In this document: piece after piece, positions 52,521 through 60,725 of the stretch
Numbering within the stretch: the stretch's first letter is position 1
How the letters are laid out: each line of letters opens with the position of its first letter
Source: Microcoleus sp. AS-A8
GTDB lineage: Bacteria; Cyanobacteriota; Cyanobacteriia; Cyanobacteriales; Coleofasciculaceae
Assembly: GCA_039962225.1 (NCBI GenBank)
Contig: JAMPKV010000005.1
Coordinates: forward strand, 248,001-312,000
Direction of reading: 5' to 3'
Length of the DNA stretch: 64,000 nucleotides
The notes under the pieces: model-generated
Seen by the model: only the letters and a program-made list of their open reading frames with translations
The model's database searches: none
What the model was told of the DNA's origin: nothing
Program-made: the position numbers and the translations under genes

Positions 52521-52808
52521 TTAAGCTTTGATGTTGACCTTTGACTTCAAGGTTTTTTCGTACTCAGAAATACACTTTTGCATGTATAGCCAATGCTCCA
52601 TCTCTCTGGTTTCCTCATAAATAGCTTTGGCAAACATATATTTTTCCCAAGCATTTTTCTGAGCCGATGAATCATCAGATACAGATATAATCTCTGACGC
52701 TGAAGTAGAAACGGATTGAGGTTTTTGGTCGATCTTTTCCAGCTTTCGTTGTAGGCGTTGTTGTCTACTTTTGATGCCACCTAATCGACTGCGGTCTGTT
52801 AAGCCCAT
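52521..52808 (-). CDS. Small basic helical protein, paralogue B
   Basis: 95 residues, same length and plan as 51676-51963: MGLTDRSRLGGIKSRQQRLQ at the start and AWEKYMFAKAIYEETREMEH / YMQKCISEYEKTL at the end; the Ser-rich middle (QSVSTSASEIISVSDDSS) is unrelated. Conservation of the two ends with a free middle suggests the ends are functional. Same AGGAGAATCTACATG start context as paralogue A. Function unknown. Confidence 0.75.
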   Translation of the reverse strand: MGLTDRSRLGGIKSRQQRLQRKLEKIDQKPQSVSTSASEIISVSDDSSAQKNAWEKYMFAKAIYEETREMEHWLYMQKCISEYEKTLKSKVNIKA

Positions 52809-53315
52809 GTAGATTCTCCTGATAAAGAAAGCATTGCACCAGACACAGATAGCAGGGTTATGGTACTTACAAGAAGCAATAGTGAGCAGAGGGAATCAGA
52901 ACAAGTACTCCCTATCGCTCAGAGTTTTCACGTTCCCGCTACCGCCAAAACTCATTTTACCGAGTTAAGTGTAATACAGGACGCGGGGTGATTGCCCTAG
53001 TCCCTAAAAGCCACACTTCTGCTTTCCCTAGGCGTAATACACAAAGGAGAGTAGATTGCCCGATCAAGTCGATTAAGGCTCCTGCTGCTATACACTGTAA
53101 TACAAAATGGGGTGATTGCCCCATGGCAGCAAACGCAGACTTATGCTAAGGCTATGACACAATGTGGCGGAAGGTCATATCCAGTGCATTAGATACTGTT
53201 GAGCCTCACTTGCTTCAGAGTAGAGGTTAAGAAATCGCGGCATCCTATCTCCACTAAGAATCTTCATAAAACTTGGTTATCCTAGAAGGAGTTAAAAAAA
53301 TCTTCATGAAGTTCC
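52809..53315. other. Divergent intergenic region with a tandem repeat
   Basis: Contains the promoter of paralogue B near 52809-52860 and the 63-bp tandem repeat at 52971-53159. No gene seen. Confidence 0.5.
52971..53159. repeat. Three imperfect 63-bp tandem units, each starting GTAATACA
   Basis: GTAATAC occurs at 52971, 53034 and 53097, spaced exactly 63 bp. Each is followed 18-21 bases later by GATTGCCC. The remaining parts are less alike (TTCTGCTTTCCCTAGGC, CCTGCTGCTATACACT, CAGCAAACGCAGACTTATGC). The repeat ends about 160 bp before the hydrolase start. Confidence 0.75.
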
Positions 53316-54209
53316 GTGACAACTCCACTCCTGATATCGACAAATACTATTGAAAAGCACGTTTGGACATGGCAGGGCCATCAAATCCAATACACCGTAA
53401 TGGGTACTGGTAAGCCTTTAGTGCTGATTCATGGTTTTGGCGCATCGATTGGTCATTGGCGCAAAAATATTCCGGTACTCGCAGAAGCTGGCTACCGGGT
53501 GTTTGCAATTGACTTGCTGGGATTTGGCGGTTCAGATAAACCCGCATTGGACTATACCTTAGAGTTGTGGCAGCAACAGCTAAAAGATTTTTGGCACGCC
53601 CATATCCAGGAACCTACTGTATTTATCGGTAACTCTATCGGTGCTCTCCTCAGTTTGATGGTAGTGACGTATGAGCCGGAAATAGCTGCCGGTGGCGTTT
53701 TAATCAACTGTGCCGGTGGACTCAATCACCGCCCGGATGAGTTCACTCTTCCCTTACGTTTAGTCATGGGAATGTTTACAAAGTTTGTCAGTTCTCAAGT
53801 TACAGGGCCACTCCTGTTTAACCTCATTCGCCAGAAACCGCGTATTCGCCGTACCCTGATGCAAGTCTACCGCGATCGCGAAGCCATTACCGAGGAACTC
53901 GTAGACTTAATATACACACCTTCTTGTGACCCTGGTGCTCAACGAGTATTCGCTTCCGTTCTCACCGCCCCTCCAGGCCCTTCTCCAACAGAACTGTTAC
54001 CCAAAGTAGAGCATCCCCTCTTGGTCATTTGGGGAGAAAATGACCCTTGGACGCCAATTGCTGGTGCGGCAATCTACCAACAGCAGAGTGAGACAGGTAA
54101 GGATGTTGAGTTTGTTAGCATTGCCAACGCCGGTCACTGTCCCCACGATGAGAAACCGGAGGCTGTAAATCAGCTCATGCTCCAGTGGTTATGCAACCAT
54201 CATCAATAG
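53316..54209 (+). CDS. Alpha/beta hydrolase
   Basis: 297 residues. Oxyanion motif PLVLIHGFGASIGHWRKNIP, nucleophile elbow IGNSIGALLSL (Ser in GNSIG at about residue 110), catalytic Asp in WGENDPWTP and His in AGHCPHDEKP. This form, with GNSIG rather than GHSxG, resembles cyanobacterial/plastid hydrolases related to pheophytinase, but the substrate is not known. Start GTG at 53316 is not well supported by a ribosome binding site (AGAAGGAG is 24 bases upstream). Confidence 0.88.
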   Translation: MTTPLLISTNTIEKHVWTWQGHQIQYTVMGTGKPLVLIHGFGASIGHWRKNIPVLAEAGYRVFAIDLLGFGGSDKPALDYTLELWQQQLKDFWHAHIQEPTVFIGNSIGALLSLMVVTYEPEIAAGGVLINCAGGLNHRPDEFTLPLRLVMGMFTKFVSSQVTGPLLFNLIRQKPRIRRTLMQVYRDREAITEELVDLIYTPSCDPGAQRVFASVLTAPPGPSPTELLPKVEHPLLVIWGENDPWTPIAGAAIYQQQSETGKDVEFVSIANAGHCPHDEKPEAVNQLMLQWLCNHHQ

Positions 54210-54414
54210 TTAGATAAGCTACTGTAAATTCAACGGGTATGTGGTAAACATCAGATTGAAAAGTTGAAAGTTAGACAGTGTAGCTGATGCTGTTTACCCA
54301 GCGCTAGGCGTTGGGTTAAATGTTGATCTGTCTAAAAACTGTCAATGTTCAATCTGCGAATCCTCAACTCTTGAAACCTCTTAACTTTTAACGTTTCTTC
54401 GTTCCTGTCACTTG

Positions 54415-55242
54415 ATGAACTCCATCTTGACGGGTTTCCTTTCCAGTTTAATCGCTGGACTCAGCACTACTATTGACATATCAAAGTTAAGGGTTTATAG
54501 ACGCAGATTTCTATCAGCCATATCCAGGCAGATTATCTACGTAAAATTACGGTTTTACTTAGTAATTTCATCACGATTTAAAAAAACTGAAACTCAATTT
54601 CCGTATTTACCTCGAAGATTTTATTCCTTAGAAGCCCCACAATTAAATGATGTTAAAAATGACCCTGTTTGGCAAGAGCTGAAGAGAACAACAAATGGGT
54701 CAGTGAAACATCTAGCAGCATCTATGGATATATCTCTCATGAATATTGAAGACATTTCTCGGCATTATGTGGCTTCTCCAGGCTATGATATGTCTTCTTC
54801 TGTAGTCAAGAATTTTCGTCAATTTATTATCGATCTAGCACAGGTAGAATTGCAGGGAATAGATTTTCAATATGTTGAATTTGAACCTTACTTTAGGGGG
54901 CCAGAATTATCATTAGAAGATATTCATGCTGATGTTCGCCAAGGAAAAATGTTGGTGACTCGCTTATTTAACAATTCAGAACTGTTAGGCTCAGAAATAA
55001 ATCTTATTTTTCGCTGCATTCATGAAATGCACCATATCAAACTCAATGTAGATTTTGGCTGGGAAGGAGAATGTGGTACGGCTTTTCACCTCATGTCTTT
55101 TACCAATAATCTTTTATTCAAGCAGATTATATTTAGTGAAACTATTGGTCAAGTTGCTGTCAGGCTTATCCAGGGAGAATTTCCTAAACATCAAAAAGTC
55201 GTATTATTTGAGCCAGATGTTTTGCACCAATTTAAATTTTAG
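54415..55242 (+). CDS. Unrecognised protein with HEMHH (HExxH-like) motif
   Basis: 275 residues from the ATG at 54415. It does not match a family I know. N-terminal hydrophobic/basic segment (MNSILTGFLSSLIAGLSTTI) may be a membrane anchor. The C-terminal part has FRCIHEMHHIKLNVDFGWEG with His203-Glu204 and His206/His207, which fits a zincin HExxH site, and acidic residues Glu217 and Glu219 close by. The gene is clearly more AT-rich than its neighbours, which suggests recent acquisition. Not near a mobile element. Confidence 0.65.
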   Translation: MNSILTGFLSSLIAGLSTTIDISKLRVYRRRFLSAISRQIIYVKLRFYLVISSRFKKTETQFPYLPRRFYSLEAPQLNDVKNDPVWQELKRTTNGSVKHLAASMDISLMNIEDISRHYVASPGYDMSSSVVKNFRQFIIDLAQVELQGIDFQYVEFEPYFRGPELSLEDIHADVRQGKMLVTRLFNNSELLGSEINLIFRCIHEMHHIKLNVDFGWEGECGTAFHLMSFTNNLLFKQIIFSETIGQVAVRLIQGEFPKHQKVVLFEPDVLHQFKF

Positions 55243-55608
55243 ACGACCGTAATCCAGGATGCTAGCAAATCCTTGTCAGCCAATCACCCACAAATAAAAA
55301 CCCCCAGCGTGTTCGCCAGGGATTTAATCAGGGTGCATCTACCATTCCCTTATTCGTGGAAACTCTGACTGCATCAGGACGAATCCCAACAAAATTGTAA
55401 GAAATAGCGATCGCCAGCGCCTATCGTCTGTTTCAGGTGAACAGTCACAATCGAACCATCCACAACCCGCAACGGTTGTAACTCGGCCAACTTTAGTGAT
55501 CGCTTCCTTTCCCATAACGCACGCGAGCCGCTTCTATCTCATCCCAGTGAATATGTGTCAAACTCAAACCCAATAGGTATTATTCCAAACCAATTTCAGG
55601 AGTCAACC
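55243..55608. other. Intergenic region with decayed minus-strand coding remnant
   Basis: On the minus strand, short open pieces in different frames run head to tail: one at about 55384-55548 (includes KLAELQPLRVVDGSIVTVHL) and one at 55330-55402 (YNFVGIRPDAVRVSTNKGMV then DAP and stop). Together they look like the frameshifted end of a lost gene. A hairpin-rich CCCCCAGCGTGTTCGCCAGGG follows its stop. The parent family is not recognised. Confidence 0.35.
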
Positions 55609-56190
55609 ATGACAAACGTACCTAAAATCTTGGCCTTTGCAGGCAGTGCTCGTGAAGCTTCGTACAACAAAACACTGGTGAAGATTGCCGCCGAGGGAGC
55701 TCGGGCAGCAGGCGCAGAAGTAACTTATATAGACTTGCGCGATTTACCGATGCCGCTATTTGACGAAGACTTGGAAGCCAAAGAGGGGATTCCCACTCAT
55801 GTCAAAACCTTTAAGCAACTGATGATTGCCCATCAAGGCTTGTTGATTGCAGCACCGGAGTACAATAGCTCGATTACGCCACTGCTGAAAAATACGATCG
55901 ATTGGGCATCGCGTCCAGAGCCAGGAGAGTCAATGTTAGCTTGTTTTAAAGATAAGGTTGCTATCTTGATGAGTGCCTCACCAGGAGCGTTAGGAGGCTT
56001 ACGTGGTTTAACTCATGTCCGTTCCATTCTCAGCAGTATTGGCGTTTTGGTATTACCAGATCAGAAGGCCATTTCTAAAGCCTATGAGGCATTTGATCCC
56101 GATGGCAAGTTGAAAGACTCGATGCAACAGACGGCGGTTGAACAACTGGGTAATAAGTTGACCACAGTATTAGCGAAGTTAATCGCCTAA
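55609..56190 (+). CDS. NADPH-dependent FMN reductase family protein
   Basis: 193 residues, flavodoxin-like fold. ATG at 55609 is set by CAGGAG 6-7 bases upstream; the longer frame from 55555 lacks one. FMN phosphate loop LAFAGSAREASYNKTL, the SPEYNxS-type motif AAPEYNSSITPLLKNTIDW and LMSASPGALGGLRGL are present. Probably reduces flavins or quinones with NAD(P)H. Monocistronic. Confidence 0.92.
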   Translation: MTNVPKILAFAGSAREASYNKTLVKIAAEGARAAGAEVTYIDLRDLPMPLFDEDLEAKEGIPTHVKTFKQLMIAHQGLLIAAPEYNSSITPLLKNTIDWASRPEPGESMLACFKDKVAILMSASPGALGGLRGLTHVRSILSSIGVLVLPDQKAISKAYEAFDPDGKLKDSMQQTAVEQLGNKLTTVLAKLIA

Positions 56191-56568
56191 CGGACACTCG
56201 GTGTTAGGGGTTTTGTGTACCAGCCTTACACAGAAAGTACGAGGTTGACGATCGCTAACAACAATCATGTCGTTATGCGATCGTTTTTTTCCCAGTAGAG
56301 CATCAAGGGGATGTTCACACCAGTGAGATAGAATTCGTTAGCATCCCAATACTATGTTTTTTAACGCAGAGATCGGAAAGGGTCACGCAGAGGGGCGCAG
56401 CGTTTTTGGAGTTCAATCTCAGTTCATTTCAAGGCCAACAGAAATAATCTGACTCACGCATAAGGCTGGCAACATCTTGTTGAACTGCAATAAAGCTGAA
56501 GTTAGGGTTGGCTGGTTTGTTGCAATGACGGACGTGAATTACACTTTACAAAGCCTAAACGGGACAAT
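56191..56568. other. Intergenic region between convergent genes
   Basis: Contains the second copy of the CGCAGAG-type repeat (56327-56430) and a CGATCG/ACAATCATGT-rich stretch. No gene seen. Confidence 0.45.
56327..56430. repeat. Dispersed CGCAGAG-containing repeat, copy B
   Basis: GATAGAATTCGTTAGCATCC, CAATACTATGTTTTTTAACG, CACGCAGAGGGGCGCAGCG and TTTTTGGAG align in order with 42441-42528, with a short insertion (ATCGGAAAGG) after the first CGCAGAG. Confidence 0.7.
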
Positions 56569-57342
56569 TCAGGTAGCTGAAAAAGGCTCTAGCCATCGCA
56601 GGATTTCTCGTTGCAACTGATTCAAGTCACGATACACTTCTTGTTTCATCCATTGACCAATCGCGTCAAAGGGAGTAAAAACATCTCCCGTTTTCCAGCT
56701 AACATCTTGCCCTAAGGGAGTTAAATGATTGCCCGGTAGCATTCGCATTCCAACCATATCGGGGAAGCGTTGTTGCAGGACTTGGATTAAGCTAGCTGTT
56801 TGGTCAATGTCATCGTTGGTAAATTTAATGAGTAGATTGCGGCGGACTTGGTAGCGCTCAGCAATTAGCTCGTTGGTTTCTATGGGTGAGGGTGTAAACT
56901 CGATCTCGAAGGTGGGATTGAGATTAATCTGCTCAATAAAAGGAATGGCACGCTTGGCTGGATAGTTGTTGAAGGAAATCAAGATATTCCCCGCACGTTC
57001 CACTGAAAACAGACTCCCGATCAGCAAATGCAATTTGCAACCCATGCTGTGTCCCATACCATAGATGGGCAGATAGCGTTTACTTAAAACAGATTTTGCC
57101 TGTAAGCGGTATAGCGTTGTCTCGAATTGGTTGAGTACATCTCGTGCGATCGCTGTATGATTCAGCGTATTCACAAACGGCGTTGCAATCACAGCATACC
57201 CCTGACGCCCCAATTGTTCTAGTATCCACCGATAGGTTACTTGGGGGGCTGTCGCTACGAAAGCGCCTCCCAGAAAATGCACAATCCCTTTGGGACGTGG
57301 AGGAATTAAAACCCAACTACTTGATACTTCTTGCCAATCCAT
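56569..57342 (-). CDS. DUF1350 family protein (alpha/beta hydrolase-like)
   Basis: 257 residues. Family typical of cyanobacteria and plastids. N-terminal SSSWVLIPPRPKGIVHFLGG (oxyanion-like GG), middle YGMGHSMGCKLHLLIG with a GHSMG nucleophile elbow (Ser at about residue 98), and a late GNHLTPLGQDV supplying a His. The fold looks complete, so hydrolase activity is possible, but no substrate is known. Start ATG 57342. Confidence 0.88.
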   Translation of the reverse strand: MDWQEVSSSWVLIPPRPKGIVHFLGGAFVATAPQVTYRWILEQLGRQGYAVIATPFVNTLNHTAIARDVLNQFETTLYRLQAKSVLSKRYLPIYGMGHSMGCKLHLLIGSLFSVERAGNILISFNNYPAKRAIPFIEQINLNPTFEIEFTPSPIETNELIAERYQVRRNLLIKFTNDDIDQTASLIQVLQQRFPDMVGMRMLPGNHLTPLGQDVSWKTGDVFTPFDAIGQWMKQEVYRDLNQLQREILRWLEPFSAT

Positions 57343-57536
57343 GCCGCGATCGCTTATTTAATATATCTTGATTAATTGTAGAAATTCCTGAGGAGTCGCG
57401 AAGAGGGCGATCGCAAAAGGGTTATCGTTAGCAAAAATCACAGCAGGAACTACCTATTGACAAAAGTTATATTTAATGATAAAAGAATACATTGCTAAAC
57501 TGGGTCTAGCCAGTGCAGGGACAGGGGAGAAAGCGA

Positions 57537-57977
57537 ATGCGAATCCAAGATAGTGTCTGGCAGGGCAGTTTTGGCTACTGGCAGAACTTGTTTATTCACC
57601 AGAATATTTTGGCGATCGGCTACACAGCCTGGGAGGGCTTTTTAAACGTAGGACGAGGCATCCTTGTTTGCCAAGTAGAGACGCCTATAAACGGCTCTGT
57701 CAATTGGAGCGTGGATCATGTAGAGTATGACTTGCAATTTGTTTCCCAACTACAGGCATCCGCTTATTTTGAACCCCTAGAATTAGATCAAACTGCTGTT
57801 TCCAATATCCTCCAGATCATTGCTACTTATGATCCCAATGAATCCATCGTGTTTCTCGTTAGCGGTAATGGTCAAATCGATATTAATTTGTTACAACATT
57901 TGGCAATTTCTCCGGCTGAATGTTATGAACAGGTAGGCAATCGCTGGGAAGAATTTCAACCCTGCCTGAGATCCTAA
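57537..57977 (+). CDS. Hypothetical protein
   Basis: 146 residues, not recognised. ATG at 57537 (MRIQDSVWQGSFGYW) chosen because GGGGAGA lies upstream; the frame extends to a GTG at 57513. Mixed alpha/beta composition, no signal peptide or membrane helix. It ends 19 bp before the methyltransferase gene, so an operon is likely. The content (ESIVFLVSGNGQIDINLLQH) gives no function. Confidence 0.68.
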   Translation: MRIQDSVWQGSFGYWQNLFIHQNILAIGYTAWEGFLNVGRGILVCQVETPINGSVNWSVDHVEYDLQFVSQLQASAYFEPLELDQTAVSNILQIIATYDPNESIVFLVSGNGQIDINLLQHLAISPAECYEQVGNRWEEFQPCLRS

Positions 57978-57996
57978 AATTTACCCAATTTTCTTA

Positions 57997-58863
57997 ATGC
58001 AGAAGCCAGAATCAATCTCTATTTCAAAAGTAACTCGCTACCAAAATGCAGCGCTTAATTACTACCTGGGGCTGACAGATTCGCCTTATCTTCATTATGG
58101 GTATTGGGAAACTTTACCTGTTCCCGCAGAGGAACTAACGATTGGACGGCTACGCATTGCTCAGGAAGCTTATGCAGCTAAACTATTGGAGTTCATTCCC
58201 CCAGGGACTCATACGGTGTTGGATGTTGGCTGTGGTATTGGGGGAAATGCAGCTTACCTGCTTGAGCGTGGCTTTGTCGTTGAAGGACTCGCACCCGATC
58301 CTTTCCAACAAGAGCGGTTTCTCAAGTGTACCTACGGTCAGGCCATCTTCCACCTAACGAACTTTGAAAATTTCAAGGCAACCCACCCCTATGATCTCAT
58401 CCTGTTGAGTGAAAGTAGCCAGTATATGGCTGCTGTCGATATTGCGCGAGGTGCAGCCAATCTTCTTAGCGGTGGTGGCTACCTTCTACTTGCTGATATG
58501 ATGCGCTCTGATGCCAGTTATCAGGAAGGAATTTTTTCTAACTGTCATGTTGTCACAGAGCTTCATGCAGCATTAATGCAGGCTGGGTTCAGTTTAGTCA
58601 AATCTGAGGATATTTCTGCCCAAATTGTGCCAACAATCGATCTGTATGTTGACACTTTCCGCCGATTTGGCATGAACACGATCAACTATATTGCAGATTT
58701 GATTGCGATCACGGTTCCGCCGTTGCACCAACTTCTGCGCTGGATCTTTCGTCGCTGGGTGAAAAAGCTGGTTGTGGAAGGCTTAGAGGCACGTCAGCTG
58801 TTTGAGCAGCATCTTTGTTATGAAATCCAACTTTGGCAGTTATCCGAACCCGATGGACATTGA
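57997..58863 (+). CDS. Class I SAM-dependent methyltransferase
   Basis: 288 residues. SAM-binding motif I TVLDVGCGIGGNAAYLLERG at about residues 70-89, then VVEGLAPDPFQQERF and DLILLSESSQYM as motifs II/III. The N-terminal part YYLGLTDSPYLHYGYWETLP resembles methyltransferases acting on small molecules or sterol-like lipids. Substrate unknown. Second gene of a likely two-gene operon. Confidence 0.88.
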   Translation: MQKPESISISKVTRYQNAALNYYLGLTDSPYLHYGYWETLPVPAEELTIGRLRIAQEAYAAKLLEFIPPGTHTVLDVGCGIGGNAAYLLERGFVVEGLAPDPFQQERFLKCTYGQAIFHLTNFENFKATHPYDLILLSESSQYMAAVDIARGAANLLSGGGYLLLADMMRSDASYQEGIFSNCHVVTELHAALMQAGFSLVKSEDISAQIVPTIDLYVDTFRRFGMNTINYIADLIAITVPPLHQLLRWIFRRWVKKLVVEGLEARQLFEQHLCYEIQLWQLSEPDGH

Positions 58864-58945
58864 AACAAATACCCAAGATTGGCAACAAGACTGGTTGTTG
58901 ATCTCCCTCCCTGGCATTTCTCACGCGTCATAACCTTAGCTGAAC

Positions 58946-59146
58946 TCAGGGAAACTGTACCTTGTAAATTTGTCGGTTCACCATGACGGCATCCCCTTCT
59001 ACCAATTTTCGGGCGCGTCGAGTCTCGGTAGCGCCGTTCACTTGCACTTCGCCACCTTGAATCATTAATTTAGCTTCACCACCCGTCTGGGCGGCACCAA
59101 CCCATTTCAAAAATTGATCAAGCTTAATCGTTGGAGCATCTGTCAT
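58946..59146 (-). CDS. S4-domain RNA-binding protein (YbcJ type)
   Basis: 66 residues from ATG 59146 (MTDAPTIKLDQFLKWVGAAQ); the frame begins at a TTG at 59161. The whole protein is one S4 domain: IKLDQFLKWVGAAQTGGEAK, then IQGGEVQVNGATETRRARKL and VMVNRQIYKVQ. Such small S4 proteins bind structured RNA, probably ribosomal. Convergent with the methyltransferase. Confidence 0.87.
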   Translation of the reverse strand: MTDAPTIKLDQFLKWVGAAQTGGEAKLMIQGGEVQVNGATETRRARKLVEGDAVMVNRQIYKVQFP

Positions 59147-59888
59147 CGCCAAAATTTGCAATCTCTAAGGGTTGGTTAGTAAGGCAGTCGGGGAAGAGCA
59201 AGGCGCTAAGAGCGCTTTACACATTACCAACCAGTTTAGTCGGCTTGCAACACAGTTGAGCAAATGTCCTCAGGGTATTCTCCTAGAATTAGTCCATTGG
59301 ATAGATGATAAGTTCCGAGAATTTACTGAGGTATTCAGGTACCTGTACTTATATCTTGGTAGGTAGACCACAACCAGAGTTCCTTAAACCTAGTCGTGGA
59401 TCTGTTGATGAATGATCGCTCTAGGTTATGAGCGCAAGGTTTTTATGGAACGTACTATTACTCTCCCGGTTTTTGTCGAGTTCAGCTTGTCCCTGTTAGG
59501 ATTTATTTTACTCGCCTGCTTGTTTTTCCAGCACGGGAATGTTGGTAGACAGGGAACAGTGATCAATACGAGTAGAGTGGCGGCTATCGAGTTTTCTCCG
59601 TAAGCTCATCCGTTAACATCCCTGCTGGCGGAGATTTACGACATTTTATCTGGTTAGTAGGCGAGGGTGCAGTTTTTCATATCGCGATCGCTAATTCTAG
59701 CGATTTTAAATCGAATGCAAGCATATAGTTTCTGGGGTACGGTAATCTTCATCGTGCCCCTGTCTTGTCTTTAGGGAGCAATGATGGGATGCATGACCTC
59801 GGTTAATTGTGTAACCCTCCAGAACAAGGAGACAAGCTATTATTAAGGAAGGTAAATAATTATCTCAAAATCAGAGTTAAAGTTAACG
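59147..59888. other. 742-bp region upstream of msrA with two doubtful short frames
   Basis: Two open frames occur on the plus strand: 59172-59366 (64 codons, TTG start, no ribosome binding site) and 59412-59603 (63 codons, MERTITLPVFVEFSLSLLGF, one predicted membrane helix). The second might be a small membrane protein, the first is less likely. The remaining stretch 59604-59888 holds only one GCGATCGC site and the msrA promoter. Confidence 0.4.
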
Positions 59889-60545
59889 ATGCTATTTGGA
59901 TTTGGTAAAAAGCACAGTATTCCCTCTTCCCAAGAGGCATTGCCGGGACGGGCAGAAGCCATGCCAGTACCTGCTCATCACTTTGTCAACGGTAATCCCC
60001 TCAAGCCTCCTTATCCAGAGGGAATGGAAATCGCAATGTTTGGTATGGGGTGTTTCTGGGGAGCAGAACGCAAATTTTGGCAGCTTGAGGGGGTTTTCAC
60101 CACCGCTGTTGGCTATGCAGCCGGAGTCACTCCAAACCCCACCTACAAAGAAGTCTGTTCGGGCATGACGGGTCACAATGAAGTGGTCTACGTGGTGTTT
60201 AACCCAAAAGTCATTAGTTACGAAACACTTTTAAAAGCTTTCTGGGAAAGCCACGATCCTACCCAAGGAATGCGTCAAGGAAATGATGTTGGCACTCAAT
60301 ATCGTTCGGGAATTTACGTCTATTCCGAAAGCCAAAAGAAATTGGCTGAAGCCTCGCGGGACGCCTATGAGCAAGCTCTAAAAGCATCAGGTTTTGGGAA
60401 GACTACAACAGAAATTATCGCGGCTCCTGAGTTTTACTACGCAGAAGGCTACCATCAACAATATCTCGCCAAAAATCCAGGTGGGTATTGTGGCTTAGGG
60501 GGTACGAGAGTTTGTTTCCCTGAGAATGTGACACTGGGGAGTTAG
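59889..60545 (+). CDS. msrA: Peptide-methionine (S)-S-oxide reductase MsrA
   Basis: Repairs oxidised methionine. 218 residues. Catalytic motif [15 protein letters not shown] with Cys55, followed by [37 protein letters not shown] and [13 protein letters not shown]. The resolving cysteine(s) lie near the C-terminus in [14 protein letters not shown]. The ~45-residue N-terminal extension before the domain is typical of cyanobacterial and plastid MsrA. Monocistronic. Confidence 0.96.
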   Translation: MLFGFGKKHSIPSSQEALPGRAEAMPVPAHHFVNGNPLKPPYPEGMEIAMFGMGCFWGAERKFWQLEGVFTTAVGYAAGVTPNPTYKEVCSGMTGHNEVVYVVFNPKVISYETLLKAFWESHDPTQGMRQGNDVGTQYRSGIYVYSESQKKLAEASRDAYEQALKASGFGKTTTEIIAAPEFYYAEGYHQQYLAKNPGGYCGLGGTRVCFPENVTLGS

Positions 60546-60595
60546 TACAGGTTACTGGCTGCTCTTTTCGCTCCTAATATTGGCTCCATAAAAAT

Positions 60596-60625
60596 GATTT
60601 CCCCCCAAGACATCGGGGGGATTCA
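60596..60625. terminator. C-run/G-run hairpin after msrA
   Basis: TCCCCCC at about 60600-60606 pairs with GGGGGGA at about 60615-60621. Same type of element as the palindrome at 38558-38584. Position between the convergent msrA and hcp genes suits a bidirectional terminator. Confidence 0.5.
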
Positions 60626-60725
60626 GGGGAGCGAAAAATGTGACTCGACAAATTCGGGATGCTCTCTCTCTACCAGCGTCAGAAGCGGTGCAATCCGATG
60701 TTTGAGCCGTGTATATCCCAATCCC

